DNA of 23,701 bases, from assembly GCA_044865965.1 (NCBI GenBank), contig JBIOTP010000265.1, forward strand, positions 1-23,701, given 5' to 3'. The translations under genes and the position numbers were made by a program. Below, piece after piece: positions 1 to 5,932 of this stretch. Within the stretch, counting starts at the first letter, position 1; every line of letters begins with the position of its first letter. The DNA is from Solirubrobacter sp044865965. GTDB lineage: Bacteria; Actinomycetota; Thermoleophilia; Solirubrobacterales; Solirubrobacteraceae. Below the pieces are notes generated by a model that saw only the letters and a program-made list of their open reading frames with translations, did not search any database and was not told the DNA's origin.

Positions 1-16
1 CACCCTAGCTACGCGA

Positions 17-43
17 CCGCCGGCGGCGAGGCGCCGCCGGCGG
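17..43. terminator. GC hairpin downstream of the PadR gene
   Basis: An 11-bp perfect stem (CCGCCGGCGGC at 17-27 with its complement at 33-43) encloses a 5-nt loop. A second, weaker dyad (CGGGGTG at 56-62 with CACCCCG at 79-85) lies between it and the stop codon of the leftward PadR gene. No T-tract follows on either strand, so intrinsic termination is an inference from stem strength and position. The hairpin could also serve a gene to the left of the window. Confidence 0.5.
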
Positions 44-93
44 CGGGGGTGTGGTCGGGGTGAGGCGGGGAGCGGCCCCACCCCGGCCGGGCG

Positions 94-726
94 TCAGACC
101 TGCTCGGGCTCGTCGCTGGGGTCGTCCTCCGCGAGGATGCGGTAGAGCGCGCGTCGGGCTTCCGCCAGGATCTTGCGCGCCTCCTCGGTGTGGCCCGCGG
201 CCGCCACCTGCACGGCGGCGCCGCCGACCTGGAACATGAGGTTGCGCAGGTCCATCACGCCCTCGTCGACGCCGCCGGTGACGGCGTCCCAGGGGTTGCC
301 GAGCTCCTCGCGGTTGGCCTCGACGTACTGCCGGCCCTCGTCGGTGAGCTCGTACGCCCTCCGCCCCTCGCTCTCGCGGGCGCGGACCAACCCCTCGTCC
401 TCGAGCTGCTGGAGCGCCGGGTAGACCGAGCCGGGGCTCGGCTTCCACAGCCCGTGGCTGCGGCGCTCGATCTCCTGGATCAACTGGTAGCCGTTCTGCG
501 GCTCCTCGGCCAGGAGCACGAGCAGGGCGGCGCGGACGTCACCGCGCCGGGCCTTCGGCCCGCGGCCCCAGCCCCGCCCGCCGAGGCCGAACCCGAACGC
601 GACGCGCGGGTCGAAGCCCCACGGCCCGCCGTGGCGCGCGGCCATCTCGAACCAGCCGGGCCAGCCGCCGCGATGGCGGTGCCGGCCGCGTCCGCCGGCC
701 CATTCGCCGGCATGTGCTTCATGCAT
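94..726 (-). CDS. PadR-family transcriptional regulator
   Basis: This is a 210-residue DNA-binding repressor of the PadR type. The winged-helix domain runs from about residue 60 (DVRAALLVLLAEEPQNGYQL) through the family hallmark PSPGSVYPALQQLEDEGLV to the wing RRAYELTDEG. A helical C-terminal arm follows, which in this family makes the dimer. The first 55 residues are an unusual Gly/Arg/Trp/His-rich extension seen in some actinobacterial PadR proteins. The ATG at 724-726 is preferred because the leftward strand reads AAGGGA 7 nt before it. A good promoter (TTGACA, 17-nt spacer, TATCGT) lies upstream, inside repeated CAACGAT boxes, so autorepression is likely. The gene stands alone and diverges from the secreted-protein gene at 825. 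Its ligand and other targets are unknown. PadR regulators often control multidrug transporters, but none is adjacent. Confidence 0.93.
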   Translation of the reverse strand: MHEAHAGEWAGGRGRHRHRGGWPGWFEMAARHGGPWGFDPRVAFGFGLGGRGWGRGPKARRGDVRAALLVLLAEEPQNGYQLIQEIERRSHGLWKPSPGSVYPALQQLEDEGLVRARESEGRRAYELTDEGRQYVEANREELGNPWDAVTGGVDEGVMDLRNLMFQVGGAAVQVAAAGHTEEARKILAEARRALYRILAEDDPSDEPEQV

Positions 727-738
727 ATCGTTATCCCT

Positions 739-791
739 TCAACGATCTGTTACGTTGCGTCAACGATATATCGAGATACTCCGATTGTCAA
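739..791 (-). promoter_or_regulatory. padR promoter with overlapping operator repeats
   Basis: Read leftward, TTGACA (786-791), a 17-nt spacer and TATCGT (763-768) form a near-ideal housekeeping promoter. The -10 box lies inside the perfect palindrome CGATATATCG (764-773). TCAACGAT occurs twice as a direct repeat (739-746 and 760-767), 21 bp or two helical turns apart, and an inverted copy ATATCGTT (725-732) overlaps the start codon. This layout suits a dimeric PadR protein blocking its own promoter. Binding itself is inferred. Confidence 0.72.
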
Positions 792-812
792 GCACACTGC
801 CCTCCGGTCGAA

Positions 813-818
813 TAGGGT
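813..818 (+). promoter_or_regulatory. -10 box (TAGGGT) for the gene at 825
   Basis: TAGGGT ends 6 nt before the ATG at 825, with no Shine-Dalgarno between, so transcription probably starts at or next to the A of the ATG. The only -35-like hexamer (TTGTCA, 785-790) is 22 nt away, which is too far to be convincing. The PadR operator lies just upstream, so this promoter may share its control. Confidence 0.55.
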
Positions 819-824
819 CCGCGC

Positions 825-1304
825 ATGCTCGCCGCTCCGCTCGCCGCACTCCTGCTCGCGGCCACGCATCCGATCGACGTGCCCAAGCTCTTCCAGCACG
901 ACCTGAGCGAGGTGCGTCCGAAGACGCAGGTCCCGATCCTGCTGCCGCAGACGATGCCGAGCGAGACCGATGACCTGTACCCCGAGGGCCGCGGGCGGCG
1001 GAACGGCTGGAACCTCGACATCGGCCTCGCGCCCGACTGCGGCGGCTCCACCGTCTGCTTCTTCGCGAGCTTCACGGCCGACCGCCGCGACCCGATGGTC
1101 GGCAGCCGCCGGGTGACCCTGGCGCGCGGCCGGCACGGCCGCTTCAAGCCGCTGACGTGCGGCGCCTCGTGCTCACCGCCCGCGATCTCGTGGCGCGAGC
1201 GCGGCGCGACCTACACGATCCAGGCGCGCGTCGGCACCAAGCGCACCGAGCGCAGCATCCTCGTGTCGATGGCCAACTCCGCCATCCGGCGCGGGCCGCG
1301 CTAG
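825..1304 (+). CDS. Small secreted protein of unknown function
   Basis: I do not recognise a family for this 159-residue protein. A short hydrophobic N-terminus (MLAAPLAALLLAATHP) looks like a minimal signal sequence or anchor. The rest is soluble, with no further membrane segment. Four cysteines fall in two close pairs (DCGGSTVC and CGASC), which fits two disulfides in an exported domain. The C-terminus is basic. It diverges from the padR gene across the shared operator, so PadR could control it. The start follows a TAGGGT box by 6 nt. Its stop codon overlaps the stop of the convergent gene at 1301 by 4 bp. Codon usage is strongly GC3-biased, which supports real coding. Confidence 0.75.
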   Translation: MLAAPLAALLLAATHPIDVPKLFQHDLSEVRPKTQVPILLPQTMPSETDDLYPEGRGRRNGWNLDIGLAPDCGGSTVCFFASFTADRRDPMVGSRRVTLARGRHGRFKPLTCGASCSPPAISWRERGATYTIQARVGTKRTERSILVSMANSAIRRGPR

Positions 1305-2077
1305 CCCCCGCGCGTCGGGGCGACCCAGATCAGGGTGTGGCGGTCGTCCGGGCTCGGGCGGCTGACGGCGCCGTGCAGCGGCGGCGTCCGGGCCCGCGCC
1401 CAGCCGTCGTCGCCGAGGAACGCCGGCACCCCGAACGGCAGGTCGCAGCGCGGCACCGGGGCGTAGTCGGCCTCGGTGAACGCGTCGCCGTAGCTCGGCC
1501 CCGCGGCCGAGCCGTCGGGATCCGGCGTGACGATCGCGCGCAGCGCCGTCACCGCCGCGCCCCACTCCGCGAGCAGCTCGTGCTCGTCGTGGCTCGTCGG
1601 GTGCGGCACCTCGAAGCCCGGGACGTCCGGCCTGGTGTCCCACAGCCGCACCGCGGTCCGCGCGTTGACCCCGAACGCGACGACCGCCTGCAGGCTCGGG
1701 CTGACCACGGCGTCGTAGAGCTCGTTGCGCCACGCCCGCTGGGCGCCGTTCTCGAGCAGCCGCGGGGCGCCGCGCGCGCGGTCGGGGATGAGCGCGTAGC
1801 CGAACGCGTTCAGGCACAGGTAGCTGCGCGTCAGGCCGAGCTTCGTGAAGAACCCCTGCACGCGCTGGCCGGCGTTGCCGACCAGCGTGCGGCCGGCGAT
1901 CCGCTCGGTCGCGCCCGGGTCCGACGCGATGCAGAGCAGCCGCGCGCTGCCGTCGAGCCGGCCGCGGTAGAGCACCGGCCCCCAGTCCCCCCAGAACGCG
2001 TCCGGATCGGGCGGGTCCGGGACCCGGTCGAAGATCTCCGCGATCCGCGGCGGTGGGCCGGGGTCGTGCGCACTCAT
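1301..2077 (-). CDS. Uracil-DNA glycosylase superfamily protein
   Basis: This 258-residue protein resembles the UDG fold used to excise damaged bases such as uracil from DNA. Two signature regions are visible. Motif A lies around residues 49-71 (CIASDPGATE, then GRTLVGNAGQ), equivalent to the GEAPG...GRPFVGRAGQ loop of family 4/5-type enzymes. The second is a C-terminal HPTSHDE (from residue 159), equivalent to the HPS loop that enters the minor groove. The four-cysteine iron-sulfur signature of family 4 is absent, so it is a divergent family and its substrate cannot be assigned. The start is supported by a full promoter: TTGACC, 18 nt, TAGGGT, 10 nt, ATG. It is transcribed alone. A nucleotide or nucleobase-binding role other than repair is possible. 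Confidence 0.72.
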   Translation of the reverse strand: MSAHDPGPPPRIAEIFDRVPDPPDPDAFWGDWGPVLYRGRLDGSARLLCIASDPGATERIAGRTLVGNAGQRVQGFFTKLGLTRSYLCLNAFGYALIPDRARGAPRLLENGAQRAWRNELYDAVVSPSLQAVVAFGVNARTAVRLWDTRPDVPGFEVPHPTSHDEHELLAEWGAAVTALRAIVTPDPDGSAAGPSYGDAFTEADYAPVPRCDLPFGVPAFLGDDGWARARTPPLHGAVSRPSPDDRHTLIWVAPTRGG

Positions 2078-2087
2078 CGGCCCGCCG

Positions 2088-2117
2088 ACCCTACGCCCGC
2101 GGGCGAGCCACGGTCAA
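2088..2117 (-). promoter_or_regulatory. Promoter of the UDG-like gene
   Basis: Read leftward, TTGACC (2112-2117), an 18-nt spacer and TAGGGT (2088-2093) are followed 10 nt later by the ATG at 2077. This is the clearest -35/-10 pair in the window feeding an apparently leaderless or near-leaderless message. Confidence 0.65.
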
Positions 2118-2136
2118 CTCTGCGAGAGTCGCGTCC

Positions 2137-2669
2137 GTGCCGGAGACCACCCACGCTCCCGAGGCGACGCCGGCGCCGCCCGCCGCGATGCCCGCCGTCG
2201 CCTTCGAGGTGCTCGCCAATCCGGTCGGCCCCGTCCTCGCCCTGCAGCGCACGGTCGGCAACCGGGCCGTCACGCGGCTGCTCTCGCGCAAGCTCGACGA
2301 CCGCTCCCAGTCGATCGATGCGGCCGGGCGGCGCTGTGGGACAAGATCCACACCTACGCGACGCTCAAGAGTTACCTCAACTACCACCTCGGCCAGCAGT
2401 CCGACGGCACGTTCCCCGAGGGCAACGACCCGAACAAGTACCTGACCAACATCCAGTCCAAGGTGCCGTGGGCGCAGTTCACGACCAAGACGCAGGAGTT
2501 CGAGGACCGCAAGGCGGTCGAGGACCTGCTCGACGGCTTCATGACCGCCGAGGGCATCGTCGAGGGCAACACGCTGCGGGCCGGCACCGCGGCGGTGACG
2601 CCGGGCATGGCACCGACGCAGCAGAAGACGATGACGTTCTATCTCAAGCTGCTGGGCCTGCGCGCCTAA
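2137..2669 (+). pseudogene. Frameshifted LQR-motif (eCIS-cargo-like) protein
   Basis: From GTG 2137 the frame encodes a Pro/Ala-rich leader, then LALQRTVGNRAVTRLLSRK, a close match to the LQR-x-x-GN-x-AV-x-x-LL motif known from proteins linked to extracellular contractile injection systems. The frame loses sense after SIDAAG. The continuation lies one base back (ALWDKIHTYATLKSYLNYHL, running to the TAA at 2669) and includes helical, acidic sequence such as EFEDRKAVEDLLDGFM. One extra G in the GGG run at 2326-2328 would restore a single protein of 177 residues. The gene is therefore either truly frameshifted or carries a sequencing error. The heptamer there is not a good slippery site, so programmed frameshifting is unlikely. 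GTG 2137 is chosen because an earlier ATG (2053) lies inside the divergent gene. Its stop overlaps the convergent ArsR gene by 4 bp. Confidence 0.75.
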
Positions 2670-2977
2670 GCGGCTTCGCGCTCGGCGGCGGCCAGGACGG
2701 CGCCCAGCAGGCCGGGGAAGCGCACCTCGAGCTCGTCGCGGCGCAGCGACACGTGCCGGTGCGTGCCCTCGATGCGCGTGTGCGTCAGGCCCGCCTCCCG
2801 CAGCACCTTGAAGTGATGCGAGCGGGTCGCCTTGGAGATCCCGAGCTCGAACGTCCCGCACGTGCGCTCGCCGTCGGCGGCCAGCTCGCGCACGATCGTG
2901 ACCCGCATCGGGTCACTGAGCGCGGCCATCACGCCGGCCAGCGAGACGTCGTCGATCCGGGGCTCCTCGGGCTTCAT
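2666..2977 (-). CDS. ArsR-type winged-helix regulator
   Basis: This 103-residue single-domain regulator has the ArsR/SmtB-type helix-turn-helix. ALSDPMRVTIVRELA (about residues 19-33) is the typical N-terminal helix pair. SKATRSHHFKVLREAGL (about 49-65) is the recognition helix, and GTHRHVSLRRDEL forms the wing. There is no metal-binding cysteine cluster of the ArsR/CadC type (a single Cys, in the RTCGTF segment), so it is more likely one of the many non-metal-sensing members. It diverges from the EamA transporter at 3028 over a 50-bp gap holding a perfect 12-bp palindrome, so it probably represses the transporter and itself. A TACGAT box lies 11 nt before the ATG. Confidence 0.88.
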   Translation of the reverse strand: MKPEEPRIDDVSLAGVMAALSDPMRVTIVRELAADGERTCGTFELGISKATRSHHFKVLREAGLTHTRIEGTHRHVSLRRDELEVRFPGLLGAVLAAAEREAA

Positions 2978-3018
2978 GTTCGATGATCATCGTACCATCG
3001 GCCGGAACGTGCTAGGCT
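2978..3018. promoter_or_regulatory. Divergent promoters with 12-bp palindromic operator
   Basis: CGATGATCATCG (2981-2992) is a perfect palindrome centred between the two divergent starts. It overlaps the leftward -10 box of the ArsR-type gene (TACGAT, 2989-2994; ATG 11 nt on). The rightward transporter gene has TAGGCT at 3013-3018, 9 nt before its ATG. A dimeric winged-helix protein bound here could occlude the regulator's promoter and the upstream part of the transporter's. Occupancy is inferred. Confidence 0.65.
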
Positions 3019-3027
3019 CCGCCCCGC

Positions 3028-3996
3028 ATGTTCGCCAACGATCGAACTAACGCCCTTCCCTCCCTCGTAGCCGCGCTGTCGTGGGGCGCGATGTTCCCGA
3101 TCGCGTCCTCCGCGCTGCACCGCGTCGACCCGTTCCACCTCACCGCGGTCCGCTACGGCGTGGCGGCGCTCGTGTTCCTGGCGCTGCTCGCCGCCGTCGA
3201 GGGCCGCCGGGCGCTGCGGCCGGACCGCCGCGCGCTGGAGCTGCTGGCGCTCGGATCGGTCGGCTTCGCCGGCTTCAACCTGCTCAGCTACATCGGGCTC
3301 GAGCACACCCGCGCGCAGGACGCCGCGCTGATCGTGGCCGCGCAGCCGCTCCTGGCCGTCTTCGCGGTGTGGGCGATGACCCGCCGCGCGCCGTCGCCCA
3401 CGACGTTCGCGGCGATCGCGCTCGCGCTGGCCGGCGTGGTGCTCGTGATCACGCGCGGGCGCCCGTCCGCGCTCCTGCACGGCGACGGCCGCGGCGGCGA
3501 CCTGCTCGTCTTCCTCGGCACCGTGTGCTGGCTCGTCTACACGCTCGGCGCCCGCCGCTTCCCCGGCTTCTCGGCGCTGCGCTACACGGCGCTCAGCGCC
3601 GCCGGCGGCACGATCACGATCTTCGCCGTGACCGAGGCGGTGACGCTCACGGGCGGCGCGAGCGCGCCCAGCGGCGCCGATCTCGCCGCGGTCTGGTGGC
3701 AGCTCGCCTACATCGTCGCGTTCGGCGCGGTGATCGCGGTGATCGCCTGGAACGAGGGCATCCGCCGCCTCGGGCCGGCCAACGGCGCGCTGTTCATCAA
3801 CCTCGTCCCGGTCGTGACGTTCGGGATCGGAGTGGCCGGCGGCTACCGCCCCGACGGCGCCGAGCTGGCCGGCGCGGGGCTCACGATCGCGGCGCTGATC
3901 GGCGCCAACCTGAGCAACCGTCAGGCGATCCGGCGGCCGTCGATGCGCGCGTGGGCGGCGACGCGCTCCGCGAACCCCGCGAAGTCGCGCGCGTAG
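3028..3996 (+). CDS. EamA-family drug/metabolite transporter
   Basis: This 322-residue inner-membrane protein belongs to the DMT superfamily. It has two EamA repeats with about ten hydrophobic segments. The first repeat begins ALSWGAMFPIASSAL, and family features such as LLSYIGLEHTRAQDAALI and the re-entrant LGPANGALFINLVPV are present. Such proteins export amino acids, metabolites or drugs; the substrate cannot be read from sequence. The ATG at 3028 follows TAGGCT by 9 nt with no Shine-Dalgarno. Control by the divergent ArsR-type regulator is likely. The last 25 codons (after GANLSNRQA) extend past the usual end of the family and overlap the 3' end of the convergent DAHP synthase gene by 76 bp. 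The tail is probably non-essential read-through, but no earlier stop exists. Confidence 0.92.
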   Translation: MFANDRTNALPSLVAALSWGAMFPIASSALHRVDPFHLTAVRYGVAALVFLALLAAVEGRRALRPDRRALELLALGSVGFAGFNLLSYIGLEHTRAQDAALIVAAQPLLAVFAVWAMTRRAPSPTTFAAIALALAGVVLVITRGRPSALLHGDGRGGDLLVFLGTVCWLVYTLGARRFPGFSALRYTALSAAGGTITIFAVTEAVTLTGGASAPSGADLAAVWWQLAYIVAFGAVIAVIAWNEGIRRLGPANGALFINLVPVVTFGIGVAGGYRPDGAELAGAGLTIAALIGANLSNRQAIRRPSMRAWAATRSANPAKSRA

Positions 3997-4943
3997 AGCG
4001 CCTGCGGCCCGTCGCAGAGGGCGACCGCGGGATCCTGGTGGACCTCGACGATGATCCCGTCGGCGCCGACCGCCGCCGCCGCGCGTGCCAGCGGCTCGAC
4101 CAGGCGGCGGTCGCCGGAGGCGTGGCTGGGGTCGACGATCACCGGCAGGTGCGAGTGCAGCTTCAGCCACGGCACCGCCGACAGGTCGAGCGTGAAGCGC
4201 GTCGCGGTCTCGAACGTCCGGATGCCGCGCTCGCACAGCATCACCCGCTCGTTGCCCTCCTTGAGGACGTAGTCCGCGGCCATCAGCAGCTCGTCGAGCG
4301 ACGACGACAGCCCGCGCTTGAGCAGCACCGGCTTGCCGAGCTTGCCCGCCACCTCGAGCAGCGCGTAGTTCTGCATGTTGCGCGCGCCGATCTGGACCAC
4401 GTCGGCGAACCGCGCGATCGCGTCCGCATGCGTCGTGTCGAGGAACTCCGTGACGATCGGCAGGCCGGTCTCGGCGCGCGCCTCGGCGAGGATCTCAAGC
4501 CCCGGCACGCCGAGCCCCTTGAACGCGAACGGCGACGTGCGCGGCTTGAACGCGCCGCCGCGCAGCATCGACGCGCCGGCCGCCTTGACGATGCGGGCGA
4601 CCTCCAGGGTCTGCTCGCGCGTCTCGACCGTGCACGGCCCGGCGATCATGCAGAACGTCGCGTTGCCGCCCACCACGCGCCCCTCGATCAGGAACCGGCT
4701 GGGCTCGTGGTGCGCGAGCTCCAGCGAGGCGAGCTTGTACGGGCGCGAGATCGGCACCACGCGGTCGACGCCGGGCATCCCCTCGAGCCCGAGCTCGCGC
4801 ACCCCCTCGGGGTCGCCGATCGCGCCGATCGCGGTCGTCAGCTCGCCGGGCATGACCAGGACGTGCACGCCCGTGGTCTCCAGGCGCGCGCGGACGGCGG
4901 CGATCTCCGCCTCGCCGGCGTCAGGTGTCATCACGATCATCAT
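3921..4943 (-). CDS. aroF: 3-deoxy-7-phosphoheptulonate (DAHP) synthase
   Basis: This enzyme condenses phosphoenolpyruvate with erythrose 4-phosphate, the first step of the shikimate pathway to aromatic amino acids. The 340 residues match the type I-beta form. An N-terminal ferredoxin-like regulatory domain (about residues 1-70, MMIVMTPDAGEAEI) precedes the barrel. Catalytic motifs appear in order: AGPCTVE, LRGGAFKPRTSP (PEP and phosphate contacts), QIGARNMQN, LLKRGLSSS, LCERGIRTF, and the metal site region VDPSHASG followed by EVHQDP. The regulatory domain suggests feedback inhibition by an aromatic product, as in Thermotoga-type enzymes. The start has a TAGTTA box 10 nt upstream. It is the last of four leftward genes but has its own promoter just after the stop of the XRE gene. 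Confidence 0.96.
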   Translation of the reverse strand: MMIVMTPDAGEAEIAAVRARLETTGVHVLVMPGELTTAIGAIGDPEGVRELGLEGMPGVDRVVPISRPYKLASLELAHHEPSRFLIEGRVVGGNATFCMIAGPCTVETREQTLEVARIVKAAGASMLRGGAFKPRTSPFAFKGLGVPGLEILAEARAETGLPIVTEFLDTTHADAIARFADVVQIGARNMQNYALLEVAGKLGKPVLLKRGLSSSLDELLMAADYVLKEGNERVMLCERGIRTFETATRFTLDLSAVPWLKLHSHLPVIVDPSHASGDRRLVEPLARAAAAVGADGIIVEVHQDPAVALCDGPQALYARDFAGFAERVAAHARIDGRRIA

Positions 4944-4953
4944 GGCGGCGCCG

Positions 4954-4959
4954 TAACTA
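4954..4959 (-). promoter_or_regulatory. -10 box (TAGTTA) of the DAHP synthase gene
   Basis: Read leftward, TAGTTA lies 10 nt before the ATG at 4943, with TGATCG 17 nt further upstream (4977-4982) as a weak -35. No Shine-Dalgarno is visible, so the message is probably leaderless or nearly so. The box begins directly after the stop of the upstream XRE remnant. The last base is A rather than the usual T. Confidence 0.4.
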
Positions 4960-5285
4960 TCATCTCAGGGCCGGCACGATCACCCACAGGACGCGCACGG
5001 GGTGCACGGGCGAGGCGTTCCACCAGCGCCGGCGCGAGCCGGCGTCGAACGTCAGCGAGTCGCCGGCCTCGAACAGCTCGCCGACGCCCACCCCGAGCGC
5101 GTCGCACACACGCAGCAGCGAGCCCACGGAGGGCGACACCAGGTCGCGCTCGACCTGCGACAGGAACCCTTCGTCAGATCGCTCGCATCCGCGAGCGCGG
5201 CGAGCGACATCCCCCGCCGCCGCCGTGCCGCGCGCAGCCGCGGCCCCATCCCCGGGCCGCCCCCGGTCGCCCGCGACGCCTCCAT
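4960..5285 (-). pseudogene. Damaged XRE-type regulator with residual cupin end
   Basis: From ATG 5285 the frame reads an XRE helix-turn-helix (RLRAARRRRGMSLAALADAS, then DLTKG) and then goes out of frame. The continuation one base back is unmistakable: FLSQVERDLVSPSVGSLLRV and CDALGVGVGELFE, ending at the TGA at 4960-4962. One extra G in the GGG run at 5167-5169 restores it. The rest (AGDSLTFDAGSRRRWWN, VRVLWVIVPA) is the end of the cupin that follows the HTH in XRE-cupin regulators. The repaired product would be only 108 residues against about 185 expected, so the cupin core also appears to be missing. The gene overlaps the metallopeptidase stop as TGATG and was probably co-translated with it. 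It looks inactive as given, unless the frameshift is a sequencing error. Confidence 0.8.
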
Positions 5286-5920
5286 CAGAGCCCGAGCTCC
5301 CGCACCCCCAGCTCGTCGGCTCCGAGGTGGTGGGCCAGCTCGTGGCGGACGGTGCGCGTGACCTGCGCCCGCAGCCGGTCCGGATCGTGACCGAAGTCGC
5401 GCAGCAGCGTGTCGCGGAAGATGACGATCCGGTCGTGGTGGTCGTGCCGCGCGACGGTGCCGCCCTGATAGAGGCCGTACGCGCCGGCGCGCCGGCCCTT
5501 GTCGGATATCACCACGGCGACGTGGTCGAGCGCCTTGATCAGCAGGTCGGGCAGGTCGTCGAGCGCCTCGCGAACGAGCGTCTCGAAGTCGTAGGGGTCG
5601 TGCGGGTCGAGCTCCATGAACTCGCCCTCGTCCGGCTCGGCCGCGAGGTGCTCGCGCGCGAGCTCCTCCGAGCGGCGCACGAGCTGCTCGAAGTCGCGCT
5701 CGTCCTCCGGATCGCGGTAGTCGGCCAGGCGCGCGACCAGCAGCCCGATGACAAGTCCGATCGCCATCGCCGCGGTGACCACGATCGCCATGAGCTCGGC
5801 CAGCCGGAGCAGCCCCGACCGCGCAAGGCCCTGCAGCAGCGCGGCGATCGTGAGCGCGAGCGCCATGCACACCAGCGCGCTGAGCGCGATCCTGCGGGCC
5901 GGCGGGAGCTGCGAGAACAT
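5285..5920 (-). CDS. Membrane-anchored zinc metallopeptidase (zincin type)
   Basis: This 211-residue protein has two N-terminal membrane helices (about 10-32 and 38-63), a charged linker rich in Asp/Glu, and a C-terminal domain ending in RHELAHHLG. That is the HExxH zinc site of the minimal zincin-like metallopeptidase family (PF06262 type). Other family features are the ALDDLPDLLIKALDHVAVVISD helix-strand and GLYQGGTVARHDHHDRIVIFRD. The catalytic domain most likely faces the cytoplasm, though topology is not certain. TAGGGT lies 6 nt before the ATG, so it has its own leaderless-type promoter. It also sits 12 nt after the acyl-CoA dehydrogenase stop. Its stop codon overlaps the start of the XRE gene, suggesting a protease-regulator pair. 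Its substrate is unknown. Confidence 0.85.
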   Translation of the reverse strand: MFSQLPPARRIALSALVCMALALTIAALLQGLARSGLLRLAELMAIVVTAAMAIGLVIGLLVARLADYRDPEDERDFEQLVRRSEELAREHLAAEPDEGEFMELDPHDPYDFETLVREALDDLPDLLIKALDHVAVVISDKGRRAGAYGLYQGGTVARHDHHDRIVIFRDTLLRDFGHDPDRLRAQVTRTVRHELAHHLGADELGVRELGL

Positions 5921-5926
5921 CGTCCG

Positions 5927-5932
5927 ACCCTA
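5927..5932 (-). promoter_or_regulatory. -10 box (TAGGGT) of the metallopeptidase gene
   Basis: Read leftward, TAGGGT ends 6 nt before the ATG at 5920, and TGATCG (5950-5955) lies 17 nt upstream as a possible -35. The box overlaps the last codon and stop of the preceding acyl-CoA dehydrogenase gene, giving an internal promoter within the leftward gene group. Confidence 0.5.

Noticed and set aside
785..818. TTGTCA and TAGGGT as a full promoter for the gene at 825
   Set aside because: The 22-nt spacer is too long. The same bases read leftward give the better TTGACA of padR.
2320..2340. Programmed -1 ribosomal frameshift in the LQR-motif gene
   Set aside because: There is no X-XXY-YYZ slippery heptamer or obvious downstream stem at the right distance. 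A lost G is simpler.
1157..2986. Long open frame on the + strand
   Set aside because: Arg/Pro/Ala-rich with no recognisable domain. It runs antisense to the UDG-like and ArsR-type genes, which have clear motifs. It is a GC-bias shadow.
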